DNA from: Guyanagaster necrorhizus
Lineage: Eukaryota > Basidiomycota > Agaricomycetes > Agaricales > Physalacriaceae
Length of the DNA stretch: 57,456 nt
Assembly (NCBI RefSeq): GCF_019112545.1
Contig: NW_025064890.1
Location: 458,182-515,637 of the forward strand
Reading direction: 5' to 3'
Shown: piece by piece, positions 1 through 8,762 of the stretch
Layout of the letters: every line of letters begins with the position of its first letter
Position numbering within the stretch: the first letter of the stretch is position 1
Made by a program: the position numbers and the translations under genes
Notes under the pieces: model-generated
What the model was told of the DNA's origin: nothing
What the model saw: only the letters and a program-made list of their open reading frames with translations
Databases searched by the model: none

Positions 1-1656
1 AGACGATGGGACGTCTACCCTAAAGAGGGGGATAGCCAATATGCCCAAATCAACCCCCACAATTTTCGACCGGTGTTCACCCAAGAACAACTCTCTGCAT
101 CACTCCGAGCAACCTATCTCGAAGGCCCCACCCTACGGGCTAGTGCCATCATGGATATCGACAAACTCCACACCGATATCAGACAAGCACAATCCTCTGA
201 CGCTACGTCCTCCGACGGCCTCTGCCAGGCCAAGGCCGCTTCCGAATCCTCTCCCTCTCAATGGTCCATTGACGAATCAGACATCCTCCACTTTGAAGGC
301 CACATCTATGTCCCGGAGTCCGGAGATCTCCATCTCCATATACTACAGAACAATCACGACCATATCTTGGCAGGCCACTTTGGTCAAAACCAGACATTGG
401 AACTAGTCCAGCGGAACTATACCTGGCCAAAGATGCGCGAATACGTCCGACACTACGTTAAGTCCTGCACAGTTTGTGGACGCAATAAGGCACCCAGACA
501 CCGCCCCTATGGGTTACTGAAACCCCTGCCAGTTCCCGAACGGCCATGGGATTCCATTTCCATGAACTTCATTGAACAACTACCGGACTCCAACGGATTC
601 ACCGCCATCTTAGTAGTCATAGACCGAGCTAGCAAGCAAGCCATCTTCATCCCCACTCATGACACCATCAACTCCGCGGAGCTCGCCCAACTTTTCCTTA
701 TCCATGTATTCTCCAAACATGGGGTACCCAGTCACATCACATCCGACCGCGGCTCCAAATTCGTCTCCCAATTTACTCGCGCCTTAGCCATGGCCCTTGA
801 CATGGAACTCCACCTTACCTCTGGTTATCATCCGGAGGCCGACGGCCAAACTGAACGAGCAAACCAAACTCTGGAACAATACATCCGCATCTACTGCTCC
901 TACCAGCAGGACAACTGGGACACCCTCCTACCCATTGCTGAATTTGCCTACAACAATGCCCCTAACGCGTCCACCGGAATTTCCCCATTTTTCGCTAACA
1001 AAGGTTACCACCCCAACATCACCGTTCACCCCGAAAGGGACATCGCCTCCGCCTGGGCCCGAGACTTCGCAGTCGACCTGGATGAACTCCATCAATTACT
1101 GAAGAATGAAATTTCCGAAGCTCAGTCTCGCTACAAGATCCAAGCAGACAAGCATCGGATCCCGGCACCCCCGTTCACAGTGGGGGACAAGGTCTACCTC
1201 AGCTCCAAACATATCAAAACCACCTGCCCGACCAGAAAATTCGCGGAGAAATTCCTTGGCCCTTTCGAAATCATAGCCCAACCTGGTACCCACTCCTTTA
1301 CCCTGAGGCTTCCGCTGAATCTCTGGTCCATTCACCCCGTCTTCCATGTGTCACAATTGGAACCCATAGAAGAAAACACCATTCCTAACTGAATCCAACC
1401 ACCACTGCCTCCAGTCGAAGTCGACGGAGAAGAATATTTCGAAATAGCCCAAATCCTCGACTCTAAACTGGACTGCAGGTTCCGCTGCCCACTGCTGTAC
1501 AAAATCCAGTGGCTAGGCTACGAAGGTACCAACGAAGAGTTTGCTTGGTTACTGGCTTCCGAGTTCTCCGCCGATGAATTTATTGAAGAATTCCACCATC
1601 GATACCCAGGCAAACCAGGACCCTTATCCAAAATCACCCAATCATTCCATTCTTGA
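1..1656 (+). pseudogene. A1 pol C-terminus: integrase and chromodomain, one premature TGA
   Basis: The frame is open from base 1 to a TGA at 1390-1392, then continues in the same frame to TGA 1654-1656. The protein starts at the end of RNase H, followed by the integrase zinc-binding HHCC region (histidines near 355-378, CTVC near 466-477), the DDE core, the GPY/F-like region and, after the TGA, a chromodomain (about 1420-1560) ending in a PGKPG tail. Catalytic Asp (codon 745) and Glu (codon 853) are present, but the first acidic residue is Asn (codon 565, in SMNFIEQLP), where A3 has Asp. The TGA most simply comes from CGA. Integrase inserts the cDNA and the chromodomain tethers it to chromatin. 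With these two lesions this copy should be inactive on its own. Confidence 0.9.
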
Positions 1657-1833
1657 TACAAGACTACTCCGGATGCCACCGGAGCCTCACCCTACTATTT
1701 CAATTCTACCAACCGAATACCATTTCAATCACCCCTCTTACACTTTCATAAGTCAAAAACTTATACCTACATTTTTTTTTTTTCTTCACTACCAACATCC
1801 AATGCCTTTCTATATACAATTCGTACAAAAGCT
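1657..1833. other. Spacer between convergent pol and antisense gene
   Basis: These 177 bases separate the pol stop from the stop of the opposite-strand gene. They contain a run of 11 T (about 1771-1781) and no credible ORF. The two genes converge here, so terminators for both could lie in this spacer, but I see no clear polyadenylation signal. Confidence 0.5.
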
Positions 1834-3169
1834 CTACAAGGAAGTGGAATCCGACGGGCCCGCACCGGAACCAGAACTCTCCCCCCACCTCTTCAACTCC
1901 TCTATATCCTCATCTAGTCCCTTCAACATCGCCTCCCGCAGATCTTCCACCTCCTGATCCTTCTCATCCCTGAAAAGCAGACGAGCCTTCTTCCAGGCCT
2001 CCAACTCGGACTCCGAAAACAACTCCGAAGAAGATGACATATCATCCGACCCGTAATCATCCTGGAGACCCGCTACGGTACCGCGGACATCCGCCACCTC
2101 GTCTGCCAACTCATCCACACGATGCATCAACTTGCATATTAACTTCGAAAGCTGGTGGAGACCGGCAGAGACCTCCGCACTGCTGATCACCTCACTCGCT
2201 GTGATGCCCTTGTTGAACGAACAGGCGGTTTTCTTGATCTTGCAGCAAGAGCAAGTCCACCCTCGACCAGTGCCTTCGGTTACCAGTCGTGCATAACATC
2301 GTGCGCCATCTTGACGACAGTGCACACAACTCCCTGAAACCAAAAGCTAAGTTAAGCCATGAAAGAAAACCGAGACACTTACTCTCACCATCCAACAATT
2401 CCTCGCCCTCCGCCGGTCCCGCCACTTCCAACTTCACCCGCTTTTTGGGGCTAACGATCACCTCTGTCCCACTGTCATCCACTACGCTCCTCGACCTGAA
2501 CTTGCGTTTACGGCCCTTCTCCGCCGGACCCGCCGCCCTCCTTTTCCCCTCCTGCACCCTCTTCCTCCTCTCCAGGGTCCCCTCGGATTCCTCGGACTCA
2601 TCGTCCCCCTCAGTCCCCTTCGCCTGCTCATCAGAGGACTCCGGAGGCATATGATGAGTCACCTTCTTGAAGCGAAGACCGGGGCCAGGACCATACCGTT
2701 CCACCAACACTTGACGCAGCCGGAAATCAACAGCCTCCACGGGGGTCATCAGCAACCCATCCTCCATAACCATCCCCTCCGGCTCTACCTCCTCAGTCTC
2801 AGCCCTCGCTGCTGCCTCCGCGGCCTCCCTCTCCTCAGCCTCCCTCCGAGCTGCCTCTCTCAACGCCTCCTCTGCCTCTTTAGCCTGCCTCTCCGCGGCT
2901 TGCCGGACCTCCTCCCTCTTCCTCTCCAATTCCTCCTTCTGCTCCTTTTTCCACGCCTCCTGGGTCACACGGTCCGCCCGGACCTTTTTCTCCTGCTCTT
3001 GCTCCCTTTGCCATTCCATATGACTCTCCACGGCCTCCGCGTATTCTTCCTCCGTGGCCTCCCATTCTAGACGAAACAATTCCTTGGCCTCTTCAGGGCC
3101 ATCGGGGGTGGATCCCCTCACCAGAGGCTCGGGAGTGCATGAATGACGATACATGGCGAGCAACGACAT
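1834..3169 (-). CDS. Antisense gene of A1: coiled-coil, NLS and Zn2Cys6-like protein (spliced, 428 aa)
   Basis: Two exons, 3169-2383 and 2333-1834, join in phase across a 49-nt intron to give an intact 428-residue protein. Order: a Glu/Lys/Arg/Ala-rich coiled coil (about 48-125); a segment conserved in all copies (about 141-178, with VEAVDF and FKKVT); basic clusters at 218-227 and 241-248 (PKKRVKLE, resembling a monopartite nuclear signal); six cysteines at 265, 268, 275, 290, 293 and 300, spaced C-x2-C-x6-C-x14-C-x2-C-x6-C; and a heptad-rich stretch at 317-352. The cysteine spacing is that of Gal4-type binuclear zinc clusters, except for a longer central loop. The start chosen is the Met conserved in A3; a longer reading would begin at 3241. 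A2 and A3 carry decayed versions at the same place. A nuclear DNA- or chromatin-binding role is inferred; I know no named family for the whole protein. Confidence 0.82.
2334..2382 (-). other. 49-nt intron in the A1 antisense gene
   Basis: On the minus strand the donor is GTAAGT at 2382 and the acceptor TTTCAG ends at 2334, with a CTTAAC branch-like site about 20 nt before the acceptor. Splicing keeps the frame (phase 1) and brings the six-cysteine motif into line with the nuclear-signal exon. A GTGAGA six bases upstream is an alternative donor in A1 but is lost in A2 and A3, while GTAAGT is kept in all three. Confidence 0.85.
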
Positions 3170-3292
3170 AGGCGATGATGGTGGTTTCAGATCAAGATAC
3201 AAAACTCCCACGGCCACCAACAATCTTCCATGTGGTCCCACCGGCCATTGGGATCTGCGCTCTTGAGGGCAAGAACGCTAAGGGGGGGATAC
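3170..3292 (+). promoter_or_regulatory. A1 region before 3' LTR with polypurine tract
   Basis: This holds the 5' leader of the antisense gene and, at 3280-3290, a purine tract containing seven G (AAGGGGGGGAT), two bases before the LTR. Such tracts prime plus-strand DNA synthesis. A2 (17504-17514) and A3 (47736-47746) have decayed equivalents. The promoter of the antisense gene must lie here or in the LTR; no TATA box is obvious on the minus strand. Confidence 0.75.
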
Positions 3293-3790
3293 TGTTACGT
3301 GCATGCCGCCGGCCTCCATGTCTCCTCAACCAACCACCAATTCAACCACGCCACCCACCGGACTCCGGATGCTTCCCATTACCTACTAATTTCATTTCAC
3401 CATTATCATTTCACATCCGTATTTCACATTGTAATATCTAGACCCTGAACTCGGTAGCGAATATTGACACTGGAACCCAATGGAACCTGACTCGGAATTA
3501 GCTACCATTAGTATATAAAGCCATGTATATCACCGTAACTACTCAGTTCGAATATCAACTTGGATAAGCCATCTACACTTCGCACTCGCCTCAACTCCTC
3601 CTTATCTCGTCCATCGGATTCCACTCCGAAGGATATTCCTGTTCTCTTCCCTGATGGAACTCCATTCCGCCCATCCAGATCCTTGGGCTTCGACTCAAGG
3701 GTGACGTTGCCAATAGCTTCGTTGATGCCCACACACTCCGCTGGACTCTGCGCGTGCACTCAAGCCTACTCGATTGGCACGTTCCTAACA
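3293..3790 (+). repeat. 3' LTR of A1 (498 bp)
   Basis: Begins TGTTACGTG and ends CCTAACA. It has a TATA box at 3512-3519 and the 11-base AGTTCGAATAT at 3545-3555, the predicted 5' end of the RNA. CpG sites are well preserved, for example TACGTGCATGCCGCCGGCC at its start, where the A2 LTRs show TG or CA instead. Homologous LTRs lie at 8228, 17517, 22502, 25087, 47749 and 55733. Confidence 0.95.
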
Positions 3791-4884
3791 GTCTTGTAAG
3801 ATAGCAGGTGATTGTCATCGAGGTTTGGCTGGGCCTCTTCCTTGATGGAGTCTGTCCAGAGGTTGGACTCAATAGTAGGAGTGGTAGGTTCTCAGAAAGG
3901 TGAGTCAAGGGTGGTGGTTCTGATGAGGGTGTCGGTATAGCTTCTCTCTTCCATCCTCCTTTGCTCTTCTGCCACTCATGCTCAGAGGTAGCAGCCAAAG
4001 AGGGCATTCTCTCTCATGATCTCATTGTTGATACATGCCTGCTCCTTCCTGTGCTCAGAAACATTATAGGTATGTTGAACTTGGTCCTCTCTGGAGAGGA
4101 CTGTAGCAGTGGGGTGGGCTGGCCATATTCCTGCTGGTATCACTCATGCACTTTCTGCTCTGCTAGTATGACTGCTAACTGGGCCACACTCCATCTGGTC
4201 AGCTTTGATGGCAGTGGCCTGCCACCAGTAGTGCTCATCGCTGTTGTCAGACCAATACTGGTCATTTCCAGCCTTGGCTCTGCTGCTAGTTCTTCTGTTG
4301 TTTGTGGATATGGTGGATTGAGACTCATGGCCTCTGGAACCTCAGGTCTCTCAAGCCATCCATGGGGCATCCAGGGAGTCTTTGGCATGGTGTCCAATGC
4401 CAGTGCTAGAAATGAGAGTTGCTGTCCTGGTTGCCAGGATGCTGTGCTGGGGGGATGGAATGGGGGTGTTAGATCTGGGTCGTCAAAACCCTGTAGCCCA
4501 AGGGTTTCCAGAGTTTTGGATGACTGCTGTCGAGAGTCATAGGGGGTATGTGTGCTGCTGATGCTGCTCCTCTTCTTTCCTAGGACATTCCTGAGTCGAG
4601 CTTTCAGAGATGCTTTCAGGGTCAGCTCCTTCTGTGGGTCGGAAGGACTGTTGGGCAGAGACAGGAAGATCATGGAGGGGGAGGTCTGGTGTGACATTTC
4701 AGAGAATAGTTCAAATGTGTTAGAATTTGTAATAGTGCCTGATTGTCCAAGCTATGATTGATTGGCATTCATGGCACAGCTGTATGATCACCAGTAAACT
4801 GATCAAGATTCCTATAATAGATGCTAAGAGTTCAAAGAACTTGTGAGTAAAGTTTGGATCAGAAGGGTTAAGGGTGAGTGGCAT
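3791..4884 (-). pseudogene. B4 gag-region ORF, N-terminal part with hydrophobic helix
   Basis: The frame starts at ATG 4884 (MPLTLNPSDPNFTHKFFELL) and is open for 54 codons to a TAA at 4720. Residues about 19-37 form one uninterrupted hydrophobic stretch (LLASIIGILISLLVIIQLC), followed by a conserved WTIRHY motif. The same start, helix and following motifs occur in B1, B2, B3 and B6. Beyond 4720 the homologous frame (NVTPDLPLHD) is decayed by stops. The long minus-strand ORF at 4697-4140 is in a different frame from this conserved reading. Function is unknown; position suggests the N-terminus of a Gag precursor or a separate small membrane protein. Confidence 0.65.
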
Positions 4885-4926
4885 TCAGTTCCTCAGCACA
4901 ATTGAGCTTGAGGAAGGGAAGCTTCA

Positions 4927-4939
4927 AGCTTCAAGCTAA
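4927..4939 (-). promoter_or_regulatory. Self-complementary primer-binding site of B4
   Basis: One base inside the 5' LTR the minus strand reads TTAGCTTGAAGCT. It matches 12 of 13 bases of the complement of the LTR motif at 5096-5108 (minus strand AGCTTCGAGCTAA), which starts 34 nt after a TATTTAAG box (5142-5135). The single mismatch is at the central CpG. Confidence 0.7.
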
Positions 4940-4940
4940 T

Positions 4941-5449
4941 TGTTAAGCCTAAACTCTATGTGACTATCAACATGTGATAAACAGTTCAGAACCTTGCACT
5001 TTGGGTTAAACTGACTGAGTTCACTGATGTGTCAATAGAGGTGTGTGGTCAAGACATTTGCAAGTCACTCAAGATAGAATGGTAGAGAATAAACTTTAGC
5101 TCGAAGCTGAGGTATTACAGCAAGAGCTACACTACTTAAATACTGTTCTGTTATCAGACTATTAATAAATGTTCACAAAAGATATTGTCTATCATAGAGC
5201 TGTTACCTCTGCTGTTGCCAGTCTCTCCACAAAAGCTGTTGTCATGCAGTTGTGCTGTTGTTGCTGTGCAGTAATTGTAGAACAAAAGGAGTAGTGTCTC
5301 TTCCTTCACAGTGCATAGCCATGATAAGACAATGACCAACTGGGTTGGCATTCCCATGGTCCTAAGCACTGGTCTAAGCACTCTGACTAAGCAAAGATAG
5401 AGGTCATTTCTGAAGGGAAAAAGAAAAGAAAATAGGAAAAATCATAACA
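4941..5449 (-). repeat. 5' LTR of B4 (509 bp, longer subfamily)
   Basis: On the + strand it starts TGTTAAGCCTAAACTC and ends AATCATAACA. It is about 40-50 bases longer than the B1, B2, B3 and B6 LTRs and shares distinctive sequence with B7 (57251), so B4 and B7 form a subfamily. TATA-like box at 5135-5142 on the minus strand. Confidence 0.9.
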
Positions 5450-6800
5450 AGATCTCTATTTACAAATTCTCAAACTGATTGTAGACCCACAGGATTCAAA
5501 CCTATGCAATTCAGAGACACAAAACACAATAAACACCATTTAACAGACTAAAGGGTTTGAACCTCTATCACCTATAGCACTGCATATTACAAATACCTCA
5601 AAAACTCAAGATGATGCCCTTCAGACACTGCTCTCTTATTCTCAGATTAGAGCATGATTCAAAACCTCTTATCAAATTGGGCTCAAGTCCTTTGTGAGCT
5701 TCAATGCCTTGCTTAATTCTCACAGCTCTCTCAAGAATATTCAATAATATGTCTATTCTCTTACTCAAAGTTACAAACACAAACCCAGAGCTAGAGTGCA
5801 AGGCTTTCTGTGCCCAATACACTGGAACTGTAGGGGGTTGGAAACTCTTCCTTCTACTCATACAATGTAGTATTTAAATACTCTACTATGGTACTTACTA
5901 ATATAATCCTACTATGGTATCTTCAAAGCACAGGACTCCATGCTAGATTCTATGGGTATTATTTGCACACATATCGCAGTTGCTATGCTTATTCTCTTCT
6001 GAGCCAGGACTGCACAATGTTTCCTCATTAGCTGACCTTAGCTAGCTGGCCTAGCCAGGTCTGCTCACTTTCTTATTTCCTCAGTGACACACCTTTGACA
6101 GTGGTAAACTGTTCTGGACCTCCAGAGTTATCTTTTATGTCTGGAGTCAGCCACAATAGTTATGTTCTCTTTTTCAGTATCATAACATTCTCTCTGGCTT
6201 ATAAAATATACTGCTTCTGGCCTGACATGCATTAATTAATTTACCCAATATAGTATGTATCATACTATAGTGTGATATGGAGTTCCTCACTGTGGTAAGC
6301 ATGCTAAGGCACTGTAAGTATGTGTGCAAGTCTCAGAGCAGTATATGTGCTATTTATCTCTGAGAGTAGTATTCTTCAATCTATTCTTTTGTTGTCATTA
6401 TTTTATTTCTCCATTCAGCATCCAGTTAATCAGATACCTTTCTTTGGGTCTCAGCTCTCTGTTCTAAAGTACATTCTATCAGTGTATCATTGATCTGTGT
6501 GATCAAGATTGCTGATCATATTTCAATCATATTCTTTTTATTTTTGGCATGCTTTCTGGTAATGGTATTAGTGTGTTTAAGGCCAAGTGCTAGGACCTCA
6601 CATGCAGTCTAACCCCTCTGGTATTTGTCTGCTACTAGACCATGCACTCTGCTCCTTGTTACTTCAGTTTAGCCTTATAATGGCTAAGTTTCTGTGTGCT
6701 CTTATTTTATTCTCAGTTACATGCTTACTGGACTGAAATGCAGTCTCTGTATTCTCAATTTTTGCAATTTTACATGCCTGAACATAGAGAGGGCATATCA
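5450..6800 (+). mobile_element. C1: right part of a long non-coding repeat (family C)
   Basis: Homologous along its length to 14431-15787 (C2), with the same right end (GAGAGGG...TCA). Its left part was separated by the B4 insertion. No protein-coding frame is recognisable. By its TG...CA ends and length in C2 it may be a long solo LTR. It lies in the integrase region of B2, which resumes at 6801. Confidence 0.7.
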
Positions 6801-8227
6801 GCACTGCTCATGATTGTGTCAAGGATTTACTGCATTGGCAAATCTTGTATGCTTTAATATACTTGGTGATATTGTTGCCTATTTTAGGCCACTAATATTT
6901 TTGTAGGACAAGCTCTTTGATCTTGGTAATATCTGGATGTCCAGCAGTTGCATAATCATGACATGTGGTGATAATTTTGCCATGGAGTGTTTGATCTCTC
7001 AGAATGTAGATCTATCTGTTGTAACAGATCATTTCTCTCTCTTTCATCATTCCTCACTCATGGTTGAGAGAGGAGGCCACTCATTGGTCTTACATGCTTG
7101 TGTTTCTCATGACACTCTTGATCTGCTTGTGGATCTCTTTTTCTGTCAGCATTATTATAGCCTAGAAGTGTTCAGGTTTTAATAATATTACTTCTTCATT
7201 GTCATGTCCTCCCAGATCATAATTCACCCTCTGGCTGAGAAGGTCAGCCTTTTTGTTGGCTATTTCTGTCTTGTGATGTAGAGTATATTGGTACTGGCTG
7301 AGTTCTATCACCCATCTGGCTTGTCTTTAGTTCAGCTTCTGTAGTTGTTGGAAGTATCATAGATTCTGGTGGTCCATCCAGATCTCAAATATTTCTGTGG
7401 CCCTGATCAGATAATGCCTCTATTCCTCCAGGGCAAGCATTATAGTGAGCAGTTTCTTGTCATAGATCTTATAATTCTGCTCTGTAATAGTCAGTGCTTT
7501 GGAGAGAAAAGCTACTGGTTGCTACTTTCTGTCTTGCTCCTGAGATAATACAGCCCCAATAGCTCTCTTGCTGGAGTCAGCCTCTACTCAGAACTTTTCT
7601 TCCTGTGTCAGGATGGTGAAGACTACATCTTCAGCTAGTTGTCTTTTTAAGTTGTCAAAGGCTGTTTATTGGGAGGGCCTCCATGTCCAAGGGGTATTTT
7701 CTGTGAGCTGTGTCATAGGATAGACAATTTTGCTGTAGTTTTGGATGAATTGTTGATAGAAGTTTGTAAATTCCAGAAAGAATTGAAGTTCTTTTTTTCT
7801 GATGGGTTCTGGCTATTTGGTGATGCTGGTCACTTTAATGGGATCTATCTGGATACTCCTCTCACTGATGATTACTCTCAGATACTCAGTTTCAAGTACT
7901 TCAAATTCACATTTTTCTGCTTTGAGGAACAGCTTGTGCTTCCTCATCAATGCTAGTACTTGCCATATTAGCTTTCAGTGCTCCTTCTTCATTCTTGACA
8001 TGATCAGGATGTCATCAAGATAAATTGTTACCTTTTTAGTGGAGATGAGATCCTTGAATATGTTATTTATCATCCATTAGAAGACCACAAAGGAGTTGGT
8101 GAGCCTGAAAAACATAACTGTAGGCTTGAATAGCTCTTGGTTAGTTTGAAATGTGGCTTTTCATTTGTCACCTTCTTTAATTTATATATTGTTGTACTCT
8201 CATTGGACATTGAGTTTGGTATAATAC
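6801..8227 (-). pseudogene. B2 pol, part: integrase start, RNase H, RT (minus strand)
   Basis: Read on the minus strand from 8227 down: RT with an intact YLDDIL active site (complement of about 8000-8025), RNase H (about 7650-7390), then the integrase zinc-binding region (about 6960-6850). Many in-frame stops and frameshifts. It aligns with B1 28800-30230 and B3. It is cut at 8227 by A2, with B2 continuing at 18018, and at 6800 by C1. Confidence 0.82.
8223..8227. repeat. Left target-site duplication of A2 (AATAC)
   Basis: AATAC directly before the 5' LTR is repeated exactly at 18013-18017 after the 3' LTR, inside the RT reading of B2. This fixes both ends of A2. Confidence 0.93.
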
Positions 8228-8723
8228 TGTTACATGCATGCTGCCAGCCTCTGTGTCACCTCAACCAACTACAAATGCAATCATGGAAACCCATCAGACT
8301 CTGGCTGCTCCCTATTACTTATTAATTTCATTTTCATCATTATTATTTCACATCTATATTTCATATTGTAATATCTAGACCCTGAACTTGGTAGCAAATA
8401 TTGACATCAGAACCCAATAGAACCCAACTCAGAATTAGCTACTATTAATATATAAAGCCATATATAACTATTGTAACTACTTAGTTCGAATATCAACTTG
8501 GATAGCCATTCACACATCGTGCTCACTTCAACTCCCCTCTATATCTTCTGACAGACTTCACTCTGAAGGATACTCTTCACTCTGCCAACAGAACTCCATT
8601 CTGTCCATCCAAATCCTTGAGCCTAATTCAAGGGAGACATTGCCAATAGTTTTGTTAATGCTCACACACTCTACTGGTCTCTGCATGTGTGCTTAAGCTC
8701 AGCCAATTGGCACATTCCTAACA
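8228..8723 (+). repeat. 5' LTR of A2 (496 bp)
   Basis: TGTTACATG...CCTAACA. TATA box at 8449-8456 and predicted RNA start AGTTCGAATAT at 8483-8493 (34 nt apart). Against the 3' LTR it shows TG where the partner shows CA and vice versa, at sites that are CG in A1. Confidence 0.95.
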
Positions 8724-8725
8724 GT

Positions 8726-8736
8726 ATATTTGAACT
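8726..8736 (+). promoter_or_regulatory. Self-complementary primer-binding site of A2
   Basis: ATATTTGAACT, two bases inside the LTR, is complementary to AGTTCGAATAT at 8483-8493 in 10 of 11 positions. The mismatch is a TG in place of the CG needed for perfect pairing. In Tf1-type elements the RNA 5' end folds onto this site and primes minus-strand synthesis. Confidence 0.7.
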
Positions 8737-8762
8737 CAAACCCTTGAGTTGAAACTTTTGTC

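Larger units (their letters stand above)
1..3790 (+). mobile_element. A1: Ty3/gypsy chromovirus, 3' half, youngest family A copy
   Basis: The window opens inside the pol gene of this element and runs through integrase, chromodomain, an antisense gene and a polypurine tract to a complete 3' LTR. The 5' half lies outside the window. The copy is unusual here in keeping many CpG dinucleotides, while the homologous stretches of A2 and A3 have lost nearly all of them, so it is the most recent insertion of the family in view. It sits in the gag region of the minus-strand element B4, which resumes at 3791. Its right target-site copy should be GTCTT (3791-3795); the left copy is outside the window. 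Confidence 0.93.
3791..5449 (-). mobile_element. B4: Ty3/gypsy element, minus strand, 5' end only
   Basis: A 5' LTR at 4941-5449, then leader and gag-region sequence running leftwards until A1 interrupts it at 3790/3791. The rest is outside the window. Some CpG remain (for example at 5101-5102), suggesting a fairly young copy. It is inserted into C1, which resumes at 5450 (AGATC is the expected right target-site copy). Confidence 0.88.

Noticed and set aside
2289..3070. Plus-strand ORFs of 121 and 139 residues in A1
   Set aside because: They mirror the GC-rich antisense gene; their Leu/Pro/Ser-rich composition is the complement of its Glu/Lys/Arg coiled coil, and no family motif is visible.
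1834..3169. Antisense gene as an envelope-like protein
   Set aside because: No signal peptide or membrane segment; it is charged, with nuclear-signal-like basic clusters and a zinc motif.
3961..4542. 193-residue plus-strand ORF
   Set aside because: It lies opposite the B4 gag-region sequence and has no counterpart frame in other B copies.
4140..4697. 185-residue minus-strand ORF as a separate gene
   Set aside because: It is shifted relative to the reading conserved in B1, B3 and B6 (NVTPDLP); it is a chance frame over the B4 gag region.
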